Source of the DNA: Allohahella sp002354735 | GTDB taxonomy: Bacteria > Pseudomonadota > Gammaproteobacteria > Pseudomonadales > Oleiphilaceae | NCBI RefSeq assembly: GCF_047946665.1 | Contig: NZ_CP172312.1 | Coordinates: 2,790,001 to 2,854,000, forward strand | Reading direction: 5' to 3' | Length of the DNA stretch: 64,000 nt | Part shown: positions 9,057 through 16,934 of the stretch, in pieces | Layout of the letters: each line of letters opens with the position of its first letter | Position numbering within the stretch: the stretch's first letter is position 1 | Program-made: the position numbers and the translations under genes | The notes under the pieces: model-generated | Databases searched by the model: none | Told to the model about the DNA's origin: nothing | The model's input: the letters and a program-made list of their open reading frames with translations, nothing else

Positions 9057-9956
9057 TTGGAACGTCTCAACCGGGTAGAACTTTTTCTTGAAATCGTAAA
9101 GCACAGGAGCTTTACCGGGGCTGCCAAAGCGCTCGGTACGAGCGGTTCTGCACTGAGCAAACAGATGCAGAACCTGGAGAGTCAGCTGGGGGTGAAACTG
9201 CTGAACCGCACCACTCGTCATGTATCGGTCACCGAGGCTGGGGCCATCTATTATGAGCGGGCCCGGCTGGCACTGGATGACCTGGCCGAGGCCGAGCGGC
9301 AGATTCAGGATCTGGGCGCCGGGCCACAGGGTACATTGAAGATAAGCGCCCCAATGTCCTTTGGCCGTAGACATCTAGTCAAACCCTTGGCCGCCTTCGC
9401 GGCCCGTTATCCTGCGGTTCATCTCCAGGTTGATTTCGACGATCGTCATGTCGACATCGTGGCCGAAGGCTACGATGTGGCAGTTCGTATAGCCACACTG
9501 GCCGACTCGACCCTCGTGGCCAGAAGGCTGGCCGACTGCCCCATACTACTGTGCGCCAGCCCGGCCTATCTGGAGCAGTATGGCCGGCCGGAAACACCTG
9601 GAGATCTCGCTGTGCACAGACACATCATCTACAGCCGCCATGGTATTCAGTCAGACTGGTCTTTCGAGCACAAGGACGGGCAGCAGGGTATCGTGCACCG
9701 AAACGCCCATATGCTGGCGAACTCCGCAGAAATGTTGAGCACAGCCGTTGCCGAAGGTATAGGCATGGGCCTTCTACCTGTATTTGCGGCTGCAGAGCAG
9801 CTAAAGGCTGGTACCATCGAGCAAGTGCTGCCGGATTATCAGACTGTCCCAGCCCGAGGCATATATGCCATCTATCCGCAGAACAGGTATCTGTCTGCAA
9901 AGGTCAGACTGCTGATCGATGACCTCGTGAATGTAGGCAGGGATCTGCCCTGGTGA
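9057..9956 (+). CDS. LysR-family transcriptional regulator
   Basis: 299 residues with an N-terminal winged HTH (about 1-60: VELFLEIVKHRSFTGAAKAL, then SALSKQMQNLESQLG and LLNRTTRHVSVTEAG) and a C-terminal periplasmic-binding-like effector domain. The start is a TTG with AGCAGG eight bases upstream; no better in-frame ATG gives the full HTH. It belongs to the clade with the LNRTTR motif that often controls adjacent quinone or flavin reductases. The divergent azoreductase is the probable target, and the LysR gene is likely autoregulated from the same intergenic repeats. Its 3' end meets the opposing diguanylate cyclase gene with 7 bases between. Confidence 0.88.
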   Translation: MERLNRVELFLEIVKHRSFTGAAKALGTSGSALSKQMQNLESQLGVKLLNRTTRHVSVTEAGAIYYERARLALDDLAEAERQIQDLGAGPQGTLKISAPMSFGRRHLVKPLAAFAARYPAVHLQVDFDDRHVDIVAEGYDVAVRIATLADSTLVARRLADCPILLCASPAYLEQYGRPETPGDLAVHRHIIYSRHGIQSDWSFEHKDGQQGIVHRNAHMLANSAEMLSTAVAEGIGMGLLPVFAAAEQLKAGTIEQVLPDYQTVPARGIYAIYPQNRYLSAKVRLLIDDLVNVGRDLPW

Positions 9957-9963
9957 AACCGCC

Positions 9964-11805
9964 CTAAGCAGGAAGCGTTTCAGATAAAGTGACGCGATTT
10001 CGTCCCTTGTGCTTGGATTCGTAAAGCGCCAGATCCGCCATCTTCAACAAGGTCTGCCCTGCTCCTTCTTCCTCGGGAACGAGGCCGGCAACACCGATGC
10101 TGATGGAAACCGGAACCAGCTTGCCCTCGACAAGGAAGCCAAGATTCTCGGTTGCCAGCCTGATTCGCTCCGCAACGTGGCAGGCACCTTCGAGGCTGGT
10201 GGCGGGCAGGAGCACACAGAACTCCTCACCGCCGTAGCGTGAGGCCACATCGGTTGGCCGCTGCAGCTGGGCACGAATCGTTTCCGCAACCGCCTTGAGA
10301 CACTGATCCCCCACCAGATGACCATAGGTATCGTTGAAGCGTTTGAAGTTGTCGATGTCCAGTACCATCGCCACCAGCGTGATCTTGTCGCGAAACGCTC
10401 TTGCATACTCCAGGTCCAGCCGTTGCTCGAAGAAACGCCGGTTATGCAGGCCGGTGAGGCCGTCGGTAAAGCTCATCTTTTCAAGCTTCAGGTTGGCCAT
10501 TTCCAGCTGCTCGGTGCGCTGGCGCACCCGCTCTTCGAGTGTATCATTCGCCCGCAACTGCACTTCCAGAGCATGTGCCTGCGCCTGCTGCACCTGGCGC
10601 TGCGAGCGCTCACGCTGGCGAACCTCGATATTGATGCGCTCAGCAATGGCCATGGATAGCAGCAGCGCCTCCAGTGCAGAGCCCATCTGCCAGCCATACT
10701 CTGTGAACAGATTTACAGGCAACAGACCCCAGGCCTTCAGGCTGAAAGCAAAGCCACCTACGATGACAAAGGTCCAGGCCAGCAGAAAATATCGAGCAGC
10801 GCTATTGCCATTACGCAGACTGTTCCAGCCTGCCACGCATAGCAGAACGCCCGTAGTGGAGGCGACCGGATTCACCACACGAATGGAAATGTAGTAATCC
10901 ACGAAGATACTGCCAAGGGTGGCAACTATGCCCAGAACTTGCAGCCGGACGATCCAGCGGTCGAGCTTTGGCTGCTCCTGGGGTGTGCACAGCAGAAGTC
11001 GCGTAAACTGCATCAGCAGAACCATCGACGCGCCAGATACTACCGAGAGTGCTTCGCGCGACCACCACGGATGTTCGAGGCCAAACAGGGTATAGGTCAA
11101 GCCGTCGTACATGGCGAAGAACAGCCCATGATGAACGACGATCACCAGAATATAGGCGCCATACACTCGGTCTCGTATGGTGATCAGCAGAAACAGACTG
11201 AACACCATCATCGCGAAAATCAGGCCCTGATAGAAGGTCAGCCAGGCATAGCCGGTTCGTAGATACTCATTCAGTGCCACCTCGTCAAACAGCTTCAGGG
11301 GCATGTAAAAAGTATCCGCACTATCCGCGTAAAGATAGAAAGTCTGCGACTGCTCGGGCGGTAGCGTGATGGGGAAAACAAAATGGCGGGATTGGTAAGG
11401 CCGATTCTGCGGCAATACCATCCGTCCCGAGCGCTGCACCTGATATGCCCCCTCACCAGGCTCGTAGGCAGGCTGATAAAGTCTGATCGTGTCAACGAAA
11501 GGCGTTTGATAGTCCAGAAACACAGTCTGTGCGTCGGTCGTCACGTTCTTCAGACGAAAGCGCACCCAGTAACCGGCCGAAGTGTAACCAGGATTCAACA
11601 CCTCCACCGTGCTCGGCTGGAACTCATCGGACCTGGCGAGTATGTCGGGTAAGGTCAGGTCCCTTTCAGGGTCCTCGAGGTAATCCATGCTGGTGCCAAG
11701 CGATACGCTGCTGAAGGCGTCGTCCACCCGCACTTCTTCGAGCGCAACACAGAACGTAGCGGGCAATATCAGAGCCAGCATCAAGATACGAAGCCAGCGA
11801 ATCAT
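9964..11805 (-). CDS. 7TM-DISM diguanylate cyclase (GGDEF)
   Basis: 613-residue inner-membrane protein that probably makes cyclic di-GMP. Signal peptide (about 1-21), periplasmic 7TMR-DISMED2-type domain (about 30-165, with the typical GYWVRFRLKN), seven membrane segments (about 180-385), a coiled coil (about 390-440) and a GGDEF domain. The catalytic signature is GGEEF at residues 525-529, and the inhibitory I-site RxxD is intact (RPTD just upstream), so product feedback is expected. The periplasmic domain is believed to sense carbohydrates or other ligands in this family. The gene stands alone, convergent with the LysR gene. Confidence 0.88.
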   Translation of the reverse strand: MIRWLRILMLALILPATFCVALEEVRVDDAFSSVSLGTSMDYLEDPERDLTLPDILARSDEFQPSTVEVLNPGYTSAGYWVRFRLKNVTTDAQTVFLDYQTPFVDTIRLYQPAYEPGEGAYQVQRSGRMVLPQNRPYQSRHFVFPITLPPEQSQTFYLYADSADTFYMPLKLFDEVALNEYLRTGYAWLTFYQGLIFAMMVFSLFLLITIRDRVYGAYILVIVVHHGLFFAMYDGLTYTLFGLEHPWWSREALSVVSGASMVLLMQFTRLLLCTPQEQPKLDRWIVRLQVLGIVATLGSIFVDYYISIRVVNPVASTTGVLLCVAGWNSLRNGNSAARYFLLAWTFVIVGGFAFSLKAWGLLPVNLFTEYGWQMGSALEALLLSMAIAERINIEVRQRERSQRQVQQAQAHALEVQLRANDTLEERVRQRTEQLEMANLKLEKMSFTDGLTGLHNRRFFEQRLDLEYARAFRDKITLVAMVLDIDNFKRFNDTYGHLVGDQCLKAVAETIRAQLQRPTDVASRYGGEEFCVLLPATSLEGACHVAERIRLATENLGFLVEGKLVPVSISIGVAGLVPEEEGAGQTLLKMADLALYESKHKGRNRVTLSETLPA

Positions 11806-11866
11806 GCGGCTTCATCCACTACTGCACCTAATGACAGCACTTTGATTTCTGCCGTATCAGGGGACA

Positions 11867-11885
11867 CTACTGCGCCGGGCAGTAG
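11867..11885. other. Perfect 7-bp inverted repeat in 242-base intergenic gap
   Basis: CTACTGC and GCAGTAG flank a 5-base loop. It lies between the stop of the CDF transporter gene and the start of the diguanylate cyclase, both on the minus strand. There is no T tract on either strand, so it is not a canonical terminator; it could be an operator or an mRNA hairpin in the cyclase leader. I see no gene and no recognisable riboswitch in the rest of this gap. Confidence 0.3.
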
Positions 11886-12047
11886 CTTGCTTGTTCGCTG
11901 TCAGATCAAATATCTCCGCGGACACCTTTGAGAGGCACCAATGGCACCCGATACAGTCAAGTATAGGAGGCCACGGGGTGCTGGCCATTCCAGGGAGGCA
12001 GGATCTTGTAAAGAATTGAACGGCTCGCCGTCGATAACCCAACCGAA

Positions 12048-13022
12048 TCAGGCGGTGCCGCTACCACAGCCGGAGTCGGCATCGCACGCGCTGCGCATGG
12101 CCGCATCTTCCGGCTGTAAAGTACTATGAGTAATATCGAAGCGATCTCGCAGTACACTGCGCAACTGCGGGAGCGTCTCCGACCATGATTGCATCGAGCT
12201 CAGTTCAATATGCGCTGAAAGTGCATGGCTGCTCGTGGTGAGGCTCCAGATGTGCATGTCATGGACGGCCTGCACGCCGGGGGTGGCGATCAACGCTTCT
12301 TTGACTTGCCCCGCATCGATACCAGCCGGAACACCCTCCATCAGCACATGCGCAATCTCCCGCAGCAGGCGAATTGCCGAAACCAGTATCAACAGGCTGA
12401 CCACGAGCGACAGTATCGGATCAATAATGAAGGGCCCGCCAAGGTAGATTGTTGCACCAGCGGCTAGCGCGGCCACGGAGCCGAGCAGATCGCCCAGCAC
12501 ATGCAGAAAGGCGCCACGGACGTTGATGTTCTGTTCTCCACGTAACAGCACCCAGGCGACAATCACATTCACCAGGAGCCCAAGCCCTCCGATAACCATG
12601 ACGACAAGGCCATTGACCTCAGGTGTGGCATTCAGTCGCATGAGCGCTTCGTAGATGATGAACGCCACGACCAGAAACATGAAAATGACATTGAAGAGCG
12701 CACCAAGCACTTCGGCACGTTGAAGACCGAATGAATGACGCTGGGAGGCGGGTTTACTGGCCAGCCATGCGGCGAACGCGCCAACAGCCAGCGACAGAGA
12801 GTCAGTGAACATGTGTCCAGCATCGGAAAGCAATGCGAGCGAATCGGCCATGATGCCGCCCACCACTTCGACGATGGCGAAGCTGATGGTGAACACCAGC
12901 GCAAACAATAATGTTCGGCCACTGCCGTGACTGTGGCTGTGACCGTGCCCGTGGCCATCGCTGTGTGTATGACCACGCGTGTGGTCAGCATGATGATGGT
13001 GTTCGTGCTTGTGGCCAGCCAT
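12048..13022 (-). CDS. Cation diffusion facilitator (CDF) family zinc/divalent metal exporter
   Basis: 324-residue inner-membrane H+/metal antiporter of the CzcD/ZitB type. The N-terminus is a His-rich metal-binding tail (about 3-32, many HxH repeats), followed by six membrane segments. Metal-site signatures include SLALLSDAGHMFTDSLSL in TM2 and the HVLGDLLGS stretch in TM5; a cytoplasmic ferredoxin-like C-terminal domain follows (HDMHIWSLTTSSHALSAH). The start is MAGHKHE, preceded by AAGGAG at proper spacing; a longer in-frame reading upstream lacks a ribosome site. It probably exports Zn2+ (possibly Co2+/Cd2+). It is transcribed alone or with the small gene just upstream. Confidence 0.9.
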   Translation of the reverse strand: MAGHKHEHHHHADHTRGHTHSDGHGHGHSHSHGSGRTLLFALVFTISFAIVEVVGGIMADSLALLSDAGHMFTDSLSLAVGAFAAWLASKPASQRHSFGLQRAEVLGALFNVIFMFLVVAFIIYEALMRLNATPEVNGLVVMVIGGLGLLVNVIVAWVLLRGEQNINVRGAFLHVLGDLLGSVAALAAGATIYLGGPFIIDPILSLVVSLLILVSAIRLLREIAHVLMEGVPAGIDAGQVKEALIATPGVQAVHDMHIWSLTTSSHALSAHIELSSMQSWSETLPQLRSVLRDRFDITHSTLQPEDAAMRSACDADSGCGSGTA

Positions 13023-13136
13023 GCCAAACGCTCCTTGAGCTGAAAATACAGCAAAAACCTGTCGCCACCTGATTATAGTCAGTGGCTGTTCACGGTGCTC
13101 CGCTTCGGCCTCGCATCTTTGCATTGCCTTCAGATG

Positions 13137-13346
13137 CTAGTCGCGCGGGAGCTTCTTGTGAAGTGCGGAGCAAAGCGCGGTAACGACATACGCTTCGTAG
13201 GCATCGGCAGGATCGAACGCGCCTTTGTAGGCCACATCAATGGTTTCGATCAGGGCCGAGATCCTGTCTGATGATGCCTCACCTGCTTCCAGTTCCTCTA
13301 TTTCCAGGGCGGTTGCAAGTAGAAAGTCCCAGAACTGTTTGTTCAT
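13137..13346 (-). CDS. Small acidic protein of unknown function
   Basis: 69 residues, rich in Glu, Asp and Ala, predicted mostly helical with no membrane segment, signal peptide or Cys pair. GGAG lies nine bases before the ATG. It sits in the same direction between lrgB and the CDF exporter, 114 bases before the exporter start. No family was recognised. Support is the good ribosome site and the amino-acid composition; a chance open frame cannot be excluded. Confidence 0.45.
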   Translation of the reverse strand: MNKQFWDFLLATALEIEELEAGEASSDRISALIETIDVAYKGAFDPADAYEAYVVTALCSALHKKLPRD

Positions 13347-13397
13347 GCGCTCATACTCCAGACGCCTGCCGTCGGGTTGCTCCGAGGTTCGTCGTCA

Positions 13398-14126
13398 TCA
13401 CTGCAGGAGCTCAACAGCAAATGGCAGACAGAGTGCGGTGAATATGCCGGTGAGCCCCATTCCCAGAGAGGAAAAGGCGCCGGCCAGCGGGCTGATACTG
13501 AAGGCATGAACGGTGCCTATGGCGTGACCGTTGACCCCCAGCACAAAACCGATGATGCGATCGTCGTTGATACCAAACAGGGGCGCCAGCAAGCTTACGA
13601 AAAGTGTTGCCACGACGCCTGTCACCAGCAGACCGCCCATCATTAATGATAGCGATCCCCCAATGTGCTCAGTAATACCCATTGCAATTGGCGCCGTCAC
13701 CGATTTCGGTGCAAGCGAAAGCATCACCTCGGGCGTCCCACCCATCCACCAGGCCAACCCGACCGCATAGGCACAGGCCAGTGTTGCTGCGAGCGGCACT
13801 GTTGCCAGAATCGGTAGCCAGAGCGCACGGATATGGTGAATCTGCTGATAGAGCGGCACGCCAAGCGCCACGGTTGCCGGACCAAGAAGAATCGACACCC
13901 ACTGTGCACCCCGTTGGTAGTCAACGAAATCAATCGAGAGCAGCGCCAGGATACCGGCCGTTAACGTGGCAGACATCAGCACTGGTGGGCACCATATCGG
14001 ATGCTTCAACTTGCGGAATAGCCAGGTCCCGGCGATGTAGGTCGCTATCGTTAAGGTGATGGCGAATATCGACGACTGGCCAAGATGTGCCAGCAGTGCA
14101 GCCAACCAGGAGGGCTGCTCAATCAT
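13398..14126 (-). CDS. lrgB: LrgB/CidB-family membrane protein
   Basis: 242-residue inner-membrane protein with about seven hydrophobic segments. Family signatures seen are LAPKSVTAPIAMGI and GVNGHAIGTVHAF. LrgB works with the holin-like LrgA; in some bacteria the pair affects murein hydrolase export or lysis, and plant/bacterial homologues transport glycolate or pyruvate-like acids. It overlaps the upstream lrgA gene by 8 bases, so they form one operon. Physiological role here is not visible from sequence. Confidence 0.87.
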   Translation of the reverse strand: MIEQPSWLAALLAHLGQSSIFAITLTIATYIAGTWLFRKLKHPIWCPPVLMSATLTAGILALLSIDFVDYQRGAQWVSILLGPATVALGVPLYQQIHHIRALWLPILATVPLAATLACAYAVGLAWWMGGTPEVMLSLAPKSVTAPIAMGITEHIGGSLSLMMGGLLVTGVVATLFVSLLAPLFGINDDRIIGFVLGVNGHAIGTVHAFSISPLAGAFSSLGMGLTGIFTALCLPFAVELLQ

Positions 14127-14484
14127 TCTCGCTCTGTCCGGGTGCGCGACGCGTCAGTGCCATCATGATCAGGAAAGTGCTAGCGACACTGAACAAGGTC
14201 CCAAGCACCAGTGCCACACCAAACGTCAGCCATTGCCCGGCAAATCGCTCAGCGAGAAAAAATACGCCAACGAGCCCAGGCAGAATAAGGATAATCAGTA
14301 TCGCAATCAGGTGTTGACTGGCGATGGCGATATCCGCACTGACCTGACGGCTGGCGAGCAGCCACAGGGTCAGCAGCAACATGCCGAGGACACCGCCGCT
14401 GACCGGCCAGCCAAAGGCGAATCGGAGCGATTCACCAACAATCAGGAACAGACATAAAACGAAAAAGCCGCGAATCAGGGGCAT
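14119..14484 (-). CDS. lrgA: LrgA/CidA-family holin-like protein
   Basis: 121 residues, four predicted membrane helices, with the family motif PVSGGVLGMLLL near residues 27-38 and an LPGLVGVFF segment about 70. Partner of the downstream LrgB, with which it overlaps by 8 bases. The C-terminus ends in a charged tail. The first gene of the pair; no LytSR or LysR regulator is adjacent. Confidence 0.85.
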   Translation of the reverse strand: MPLIRGFFVLCLFLIVGESLRFAFGWPVSGGVLGMLLLTLWLLASRQVSADIAIASQHLIAILIILILPGLVGVFFLAERFAGQWLTFGVALVLGTLFSVASTFLIMMALTRRAPGQSEND

Positions 14485-14521
14485 GAGTTAGCACGTGTCG
14501 ATTGGCTGGAAGCGGTGAGGA

Positions 14522-15079
14522 TCAGCGCATGGTCTTCAGCGAAGTCGCCCATTTGCCCAGCTCATCGAGCATGGCCGTAGCGGAACTATCGATGTGGTCG
14601 TCGGTCTGGAAGACTTTGCTGTCATCAATTCGCTTGCCTGCCATCTGGATCATGACACCCTCAACCATGGGCATCATTTTTACGGTCGTCACCAGTTGTT
14701 TCGCAGCCTGGGCAGCTCTCAATCCCCCCGATACGCCGCCATAGCTCACGAAGCAGCAGGGCTTGTAGTTCCACTCCCTGTACAGAAAATCGACCGCATT
14801 GACGAAGGACGGCGGTGGGAAGTAATTATATTCCGGCAGTACGAAGGCGAAGGCATCGGCTTCGGCGATACAGCTGGACCAGCGCTTGGTGTGGTCATGA
14901 GTATACTGCTGCAGAGAAGGATGCTTTGGTTCATCGAAGACGGGCAGGCCGAAATCGGCAAGATCCACCAAAGTGCAGTCGAACTTGCCATGAGTGCTGG
15001 CAAACTCGTGAAACCATTGTGCTATGGAGAGACCGATGCGACCCGGTCGCGTGCTGCAGGCAATCGTCTGGAGTTTCAT
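14522..15079 (-). CDS. NADPH-dependent FMN reductase (flavodoxin-like)
   Basis: 185-residue flavoprotein of the NADPH-dependent FMN reductase family. The N-terminal FMN-phosphate loop is STRPGRIG and the central PEYNYFPPPSFVNAVDFL segment matches the P-E-Y-N motif of chromate/quinone reductases such as ChrR/YieF-like proteins. The SYGGVSGGLRA loop contributes to the flavin site. It likely reduces flavins or quinones in the cytoplasm. It is not closely linked to a regulator. Substrate unknown. Confidence 0.85.
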   Translation of the reverse strand: MKLQTIACSTRPGRIGLSIAQWFHEFASTHGKFDCTLVDLADFGLPVFDEPKHPSLQQYTHDHTKRWSSCIAEADAFAFVLPEYNYFPPPSFVNAVDFLYREWNYKPCCFVSYGGVSGGLRAAQAAKQLVTTVKMMPMVEGVMIQMAGKRIDDSKVFQTDDHIDSSATAMLDELGKWATSLKTMR

Positions 15080-15159
15080 GAAGAGGTTCCCGCGTTAGGT
15101 CCGACTTGTTACGAGAGGGTAACTGAAGCGGACTTACCGCGCGAGTCACTTCAGGCCCA

Positions 15160-16044
15160 TTATGCCGCTCGGGCGGCATCAACGAGGGCGTCACAGGCCC
15201 GGAGGGGGTCGTTGGTCTGCTGAAAGGTTTCCACCCACCTGGCGTAGTGGCGCATGTCCGGAATATCAGTTGGATGGAAGCCTGGCTTGAAGTAGACCAG
15301 AATCTTCGGCAGCAAGGTGGAGAAAATGCCTTTCGGGCCGTACATCCATCCCAGATTGGCAAAAAGCAGGCGCTTTCGGGCCCACCAGCTGAAGCCGTCA
15401 GCCTTCAGCAACACATCACAGAAGCCAAGCATCATTCGGACAGTCAGCAGCATGCTGTAAGCCATCGCGGTAGTGCGTTTGACATAGCCAACCTTCGCCA
15501 CCTGCTGCATGACGTCGAAGGCAACGGCCTTGTGCTCCATCTCCTCGATGGCATGCCAGGCAAAGAGCGACTTGACGCGATGATCAGCGCCTTCTAGCAC
15601 CGAGGTCTTGGTGAAGAAGCCGTCGGCCATCAGCGCTGTGAAATGCTCGAACCCAGCCGTGAGGGCGAGATTGAAGCTTGGCGAAAAACGATCGAGATGG
15701 CGCTGCAGGTGCTTCTTGTGAAACGCCATGACCTGCGGTACCGGCATACCCTGCCGGGCCAGCAAGGTGTTGAAGTGGGTGTGGGCAAGACCATGCTGAC
15801 CCTCCTGACGAACGAAGTCCTTCACCTGCTGTTCGAGTACAGGGTCAGTAATCTGCTCCCGAAAGGCGCGAACGGACGTGATGAAGTAGCGTTCGCCTTC
15901 AGGAAAGGACATCTGCATGCCATCGAGCAGTCGAGTCTTGAAGGGGTCGTTCCGAAACCAGTACTTCGGAAGCGTCTCGTCGAGTTTGAAATCCATATGC
16001 TCTCTAGGCTGGATTCTTGTCACCCTGGCGGCCTGAATGCTCAT
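15160..16044 (-). CDS. Diiron-like 'metal-dependent hydrolase' family protein (PF10118 type)
   Basis: 294 residues. The pattern of FPEGERYFI, RQEGQHGLAH, GFEHFTAL and WHAIEEMEHKAVAFD gives Glu/His pairs on four helices as in ferritin-like diiron proteins, and matches the family annotated as metal-dependent hydrolase PF10118. AAGGAA lies seven bases before the chosen ATG. The true chemistry of the family is not established to my knowledge. It is the third gene, same strand, of a group with an SDR and a Baeyer-Villiger-type monooxygenase, which points to a role in oxidising a hydrophobic substrate. Confidence 0.75.
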   Translation of the reverse strand: MSIQAARVTRIQPREHMDFKLDETLPKYWFRNDPFKTRLLDGMQMSFPEGERYFITSVRAFREQITDPVLEQQVKDFVRQEGQHGLAHTHFNTLLARQGMPVPQVMAFHKKHLQRHLDRFSPSFNLALTAGFEHFTALMADGFFTKTSVLEGADHRVKSLFAWHAIEEMEHKAVAFDVMQQVAKVGYVKRTTAMAYSMLLTVRMMLGFCDVLLKADGFSWWARKRLLFANLGWMYGPKGIFSTLLPKILVYFKPGFHPTDIPDMRHYARWVETFQQTNDPLRACDALVDAARAA

Positions 16045-16103
16045 GACTGTTTCCTTATTGTTATTGGCAGGGACTCCGGGCGCACTGTGGCGCTCTACTC
16101 AAA

Positions 16104-16934
16104 TCAATCTTTTGGCTGGTCCAGGACCTTGTAGTGGTCAGGCTCCATCATCTTCTTCATTTCGCCATAGAGCAGCCGATTGCGCTTCTCCAATGGCAGT
16201 GCCCACGAGGCGAGCCAGACCGGGAAAGCGTTGTGACCACAGACGATGCGCTGCTTGCCCGACCGAATGCCGCGTATCACCTGTCGAACCACGTCTACAG
16301 GGGCGGTCTTGAGATACTTCTCGGTGAATTCTTCGCCGCCCTCGACACCCTTGGCAATATTCGTCTTGACGCCTCCAGGATGCACGAGGTGCACCGATAT
16401 CGCTGAGCGTTGCAGTTCGACCATCAATGATTCAGTGAAGCCACGCACCGCAAACTTGGCCGCACAATAGTCGGATGTATTGGGCGTACCGACCAGACCG
16501 AAAATACTCGACACATTGACCACTGCGCCCTCACCGTTTGTGAGCAGCTGCGGTAAAAACGCCCGCGTTCCATAGACGACACCGAAAAAGTTGATCTGCA
16601 TCGTGCGCTCGTAGGCCTCGTCACTGTTGAGCCACACCGGCATACCACCCCCGCCTACACCAGCGTTATTAATCACGATATGCGCGTTACCCAGCTCAGC
16701 CTTCACCTCATCTGCGAAAGTATTCATAGCTGCCTTATCGCCAACGTCGAAAACCTTGCTGAACACAGCGGCTGATGTATTCCCCAGCTGTCGAACAGTT
16801 TCGGCGAGACCTTCGGCATCGAAGTCATTTAGTGCCAGCTTTGCGCCAAGGCCGGCAAACTCCAGTGCATAGGCACGACCCATGCCCGAGCCGGCACCGG
16901 TAACCACAACGACCCTGTTTCTGAAGTCTTTCAT
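16104..16934 (-). CDS. Short-chain dehydrogenase/reductase
   Basis: 276-residue classical SDR with TGAGSGMGR near residues 12-20, NNAG and the catalytic SDYCAAKFA (YxxxK). The long C-terminal tail after the substrate loop fits the SDR group often linked to flavin monooxygenases. The start overlaps the monooxygenase stop by ATGA. It probably interconverts an alcohol with the ketone or aldehyde handled by the monooxygenase; the specific substrate is unknown. Confidence 0.85.
   Translation of the reverse strand: MKDFRNRVVVVTGAGSGMGRAYALEFAGLGAKLALNDFDAEGLAETVRQLGNTSAAVFSKVFDVGDKAAMNTFADEVKAELGNAHIVINNAGVGGGGMPVWLNSDEAYERTMQINFFGVVYGTRAFLPQLLTNGEGAVVNVSSIFGLVGTPNTSDYCAAKFAVRGFTESLMVELQRSAISVHLVHPGGVKTNIAKGVEGGEEFTEKYLKTAPVDVVRQVIRGIRSGKQRIVCGHNAFPVWLASWALPLEKRNRLLYGEMKKMMEPDHYKVLDQPKD

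Noticed and set aside
11806..12047. Possible cyclic-di-GMP riboswitch before the diguanylate cyclase.
   Set aside because: No GEMM-type conserved blocks were seen on the minus strand.
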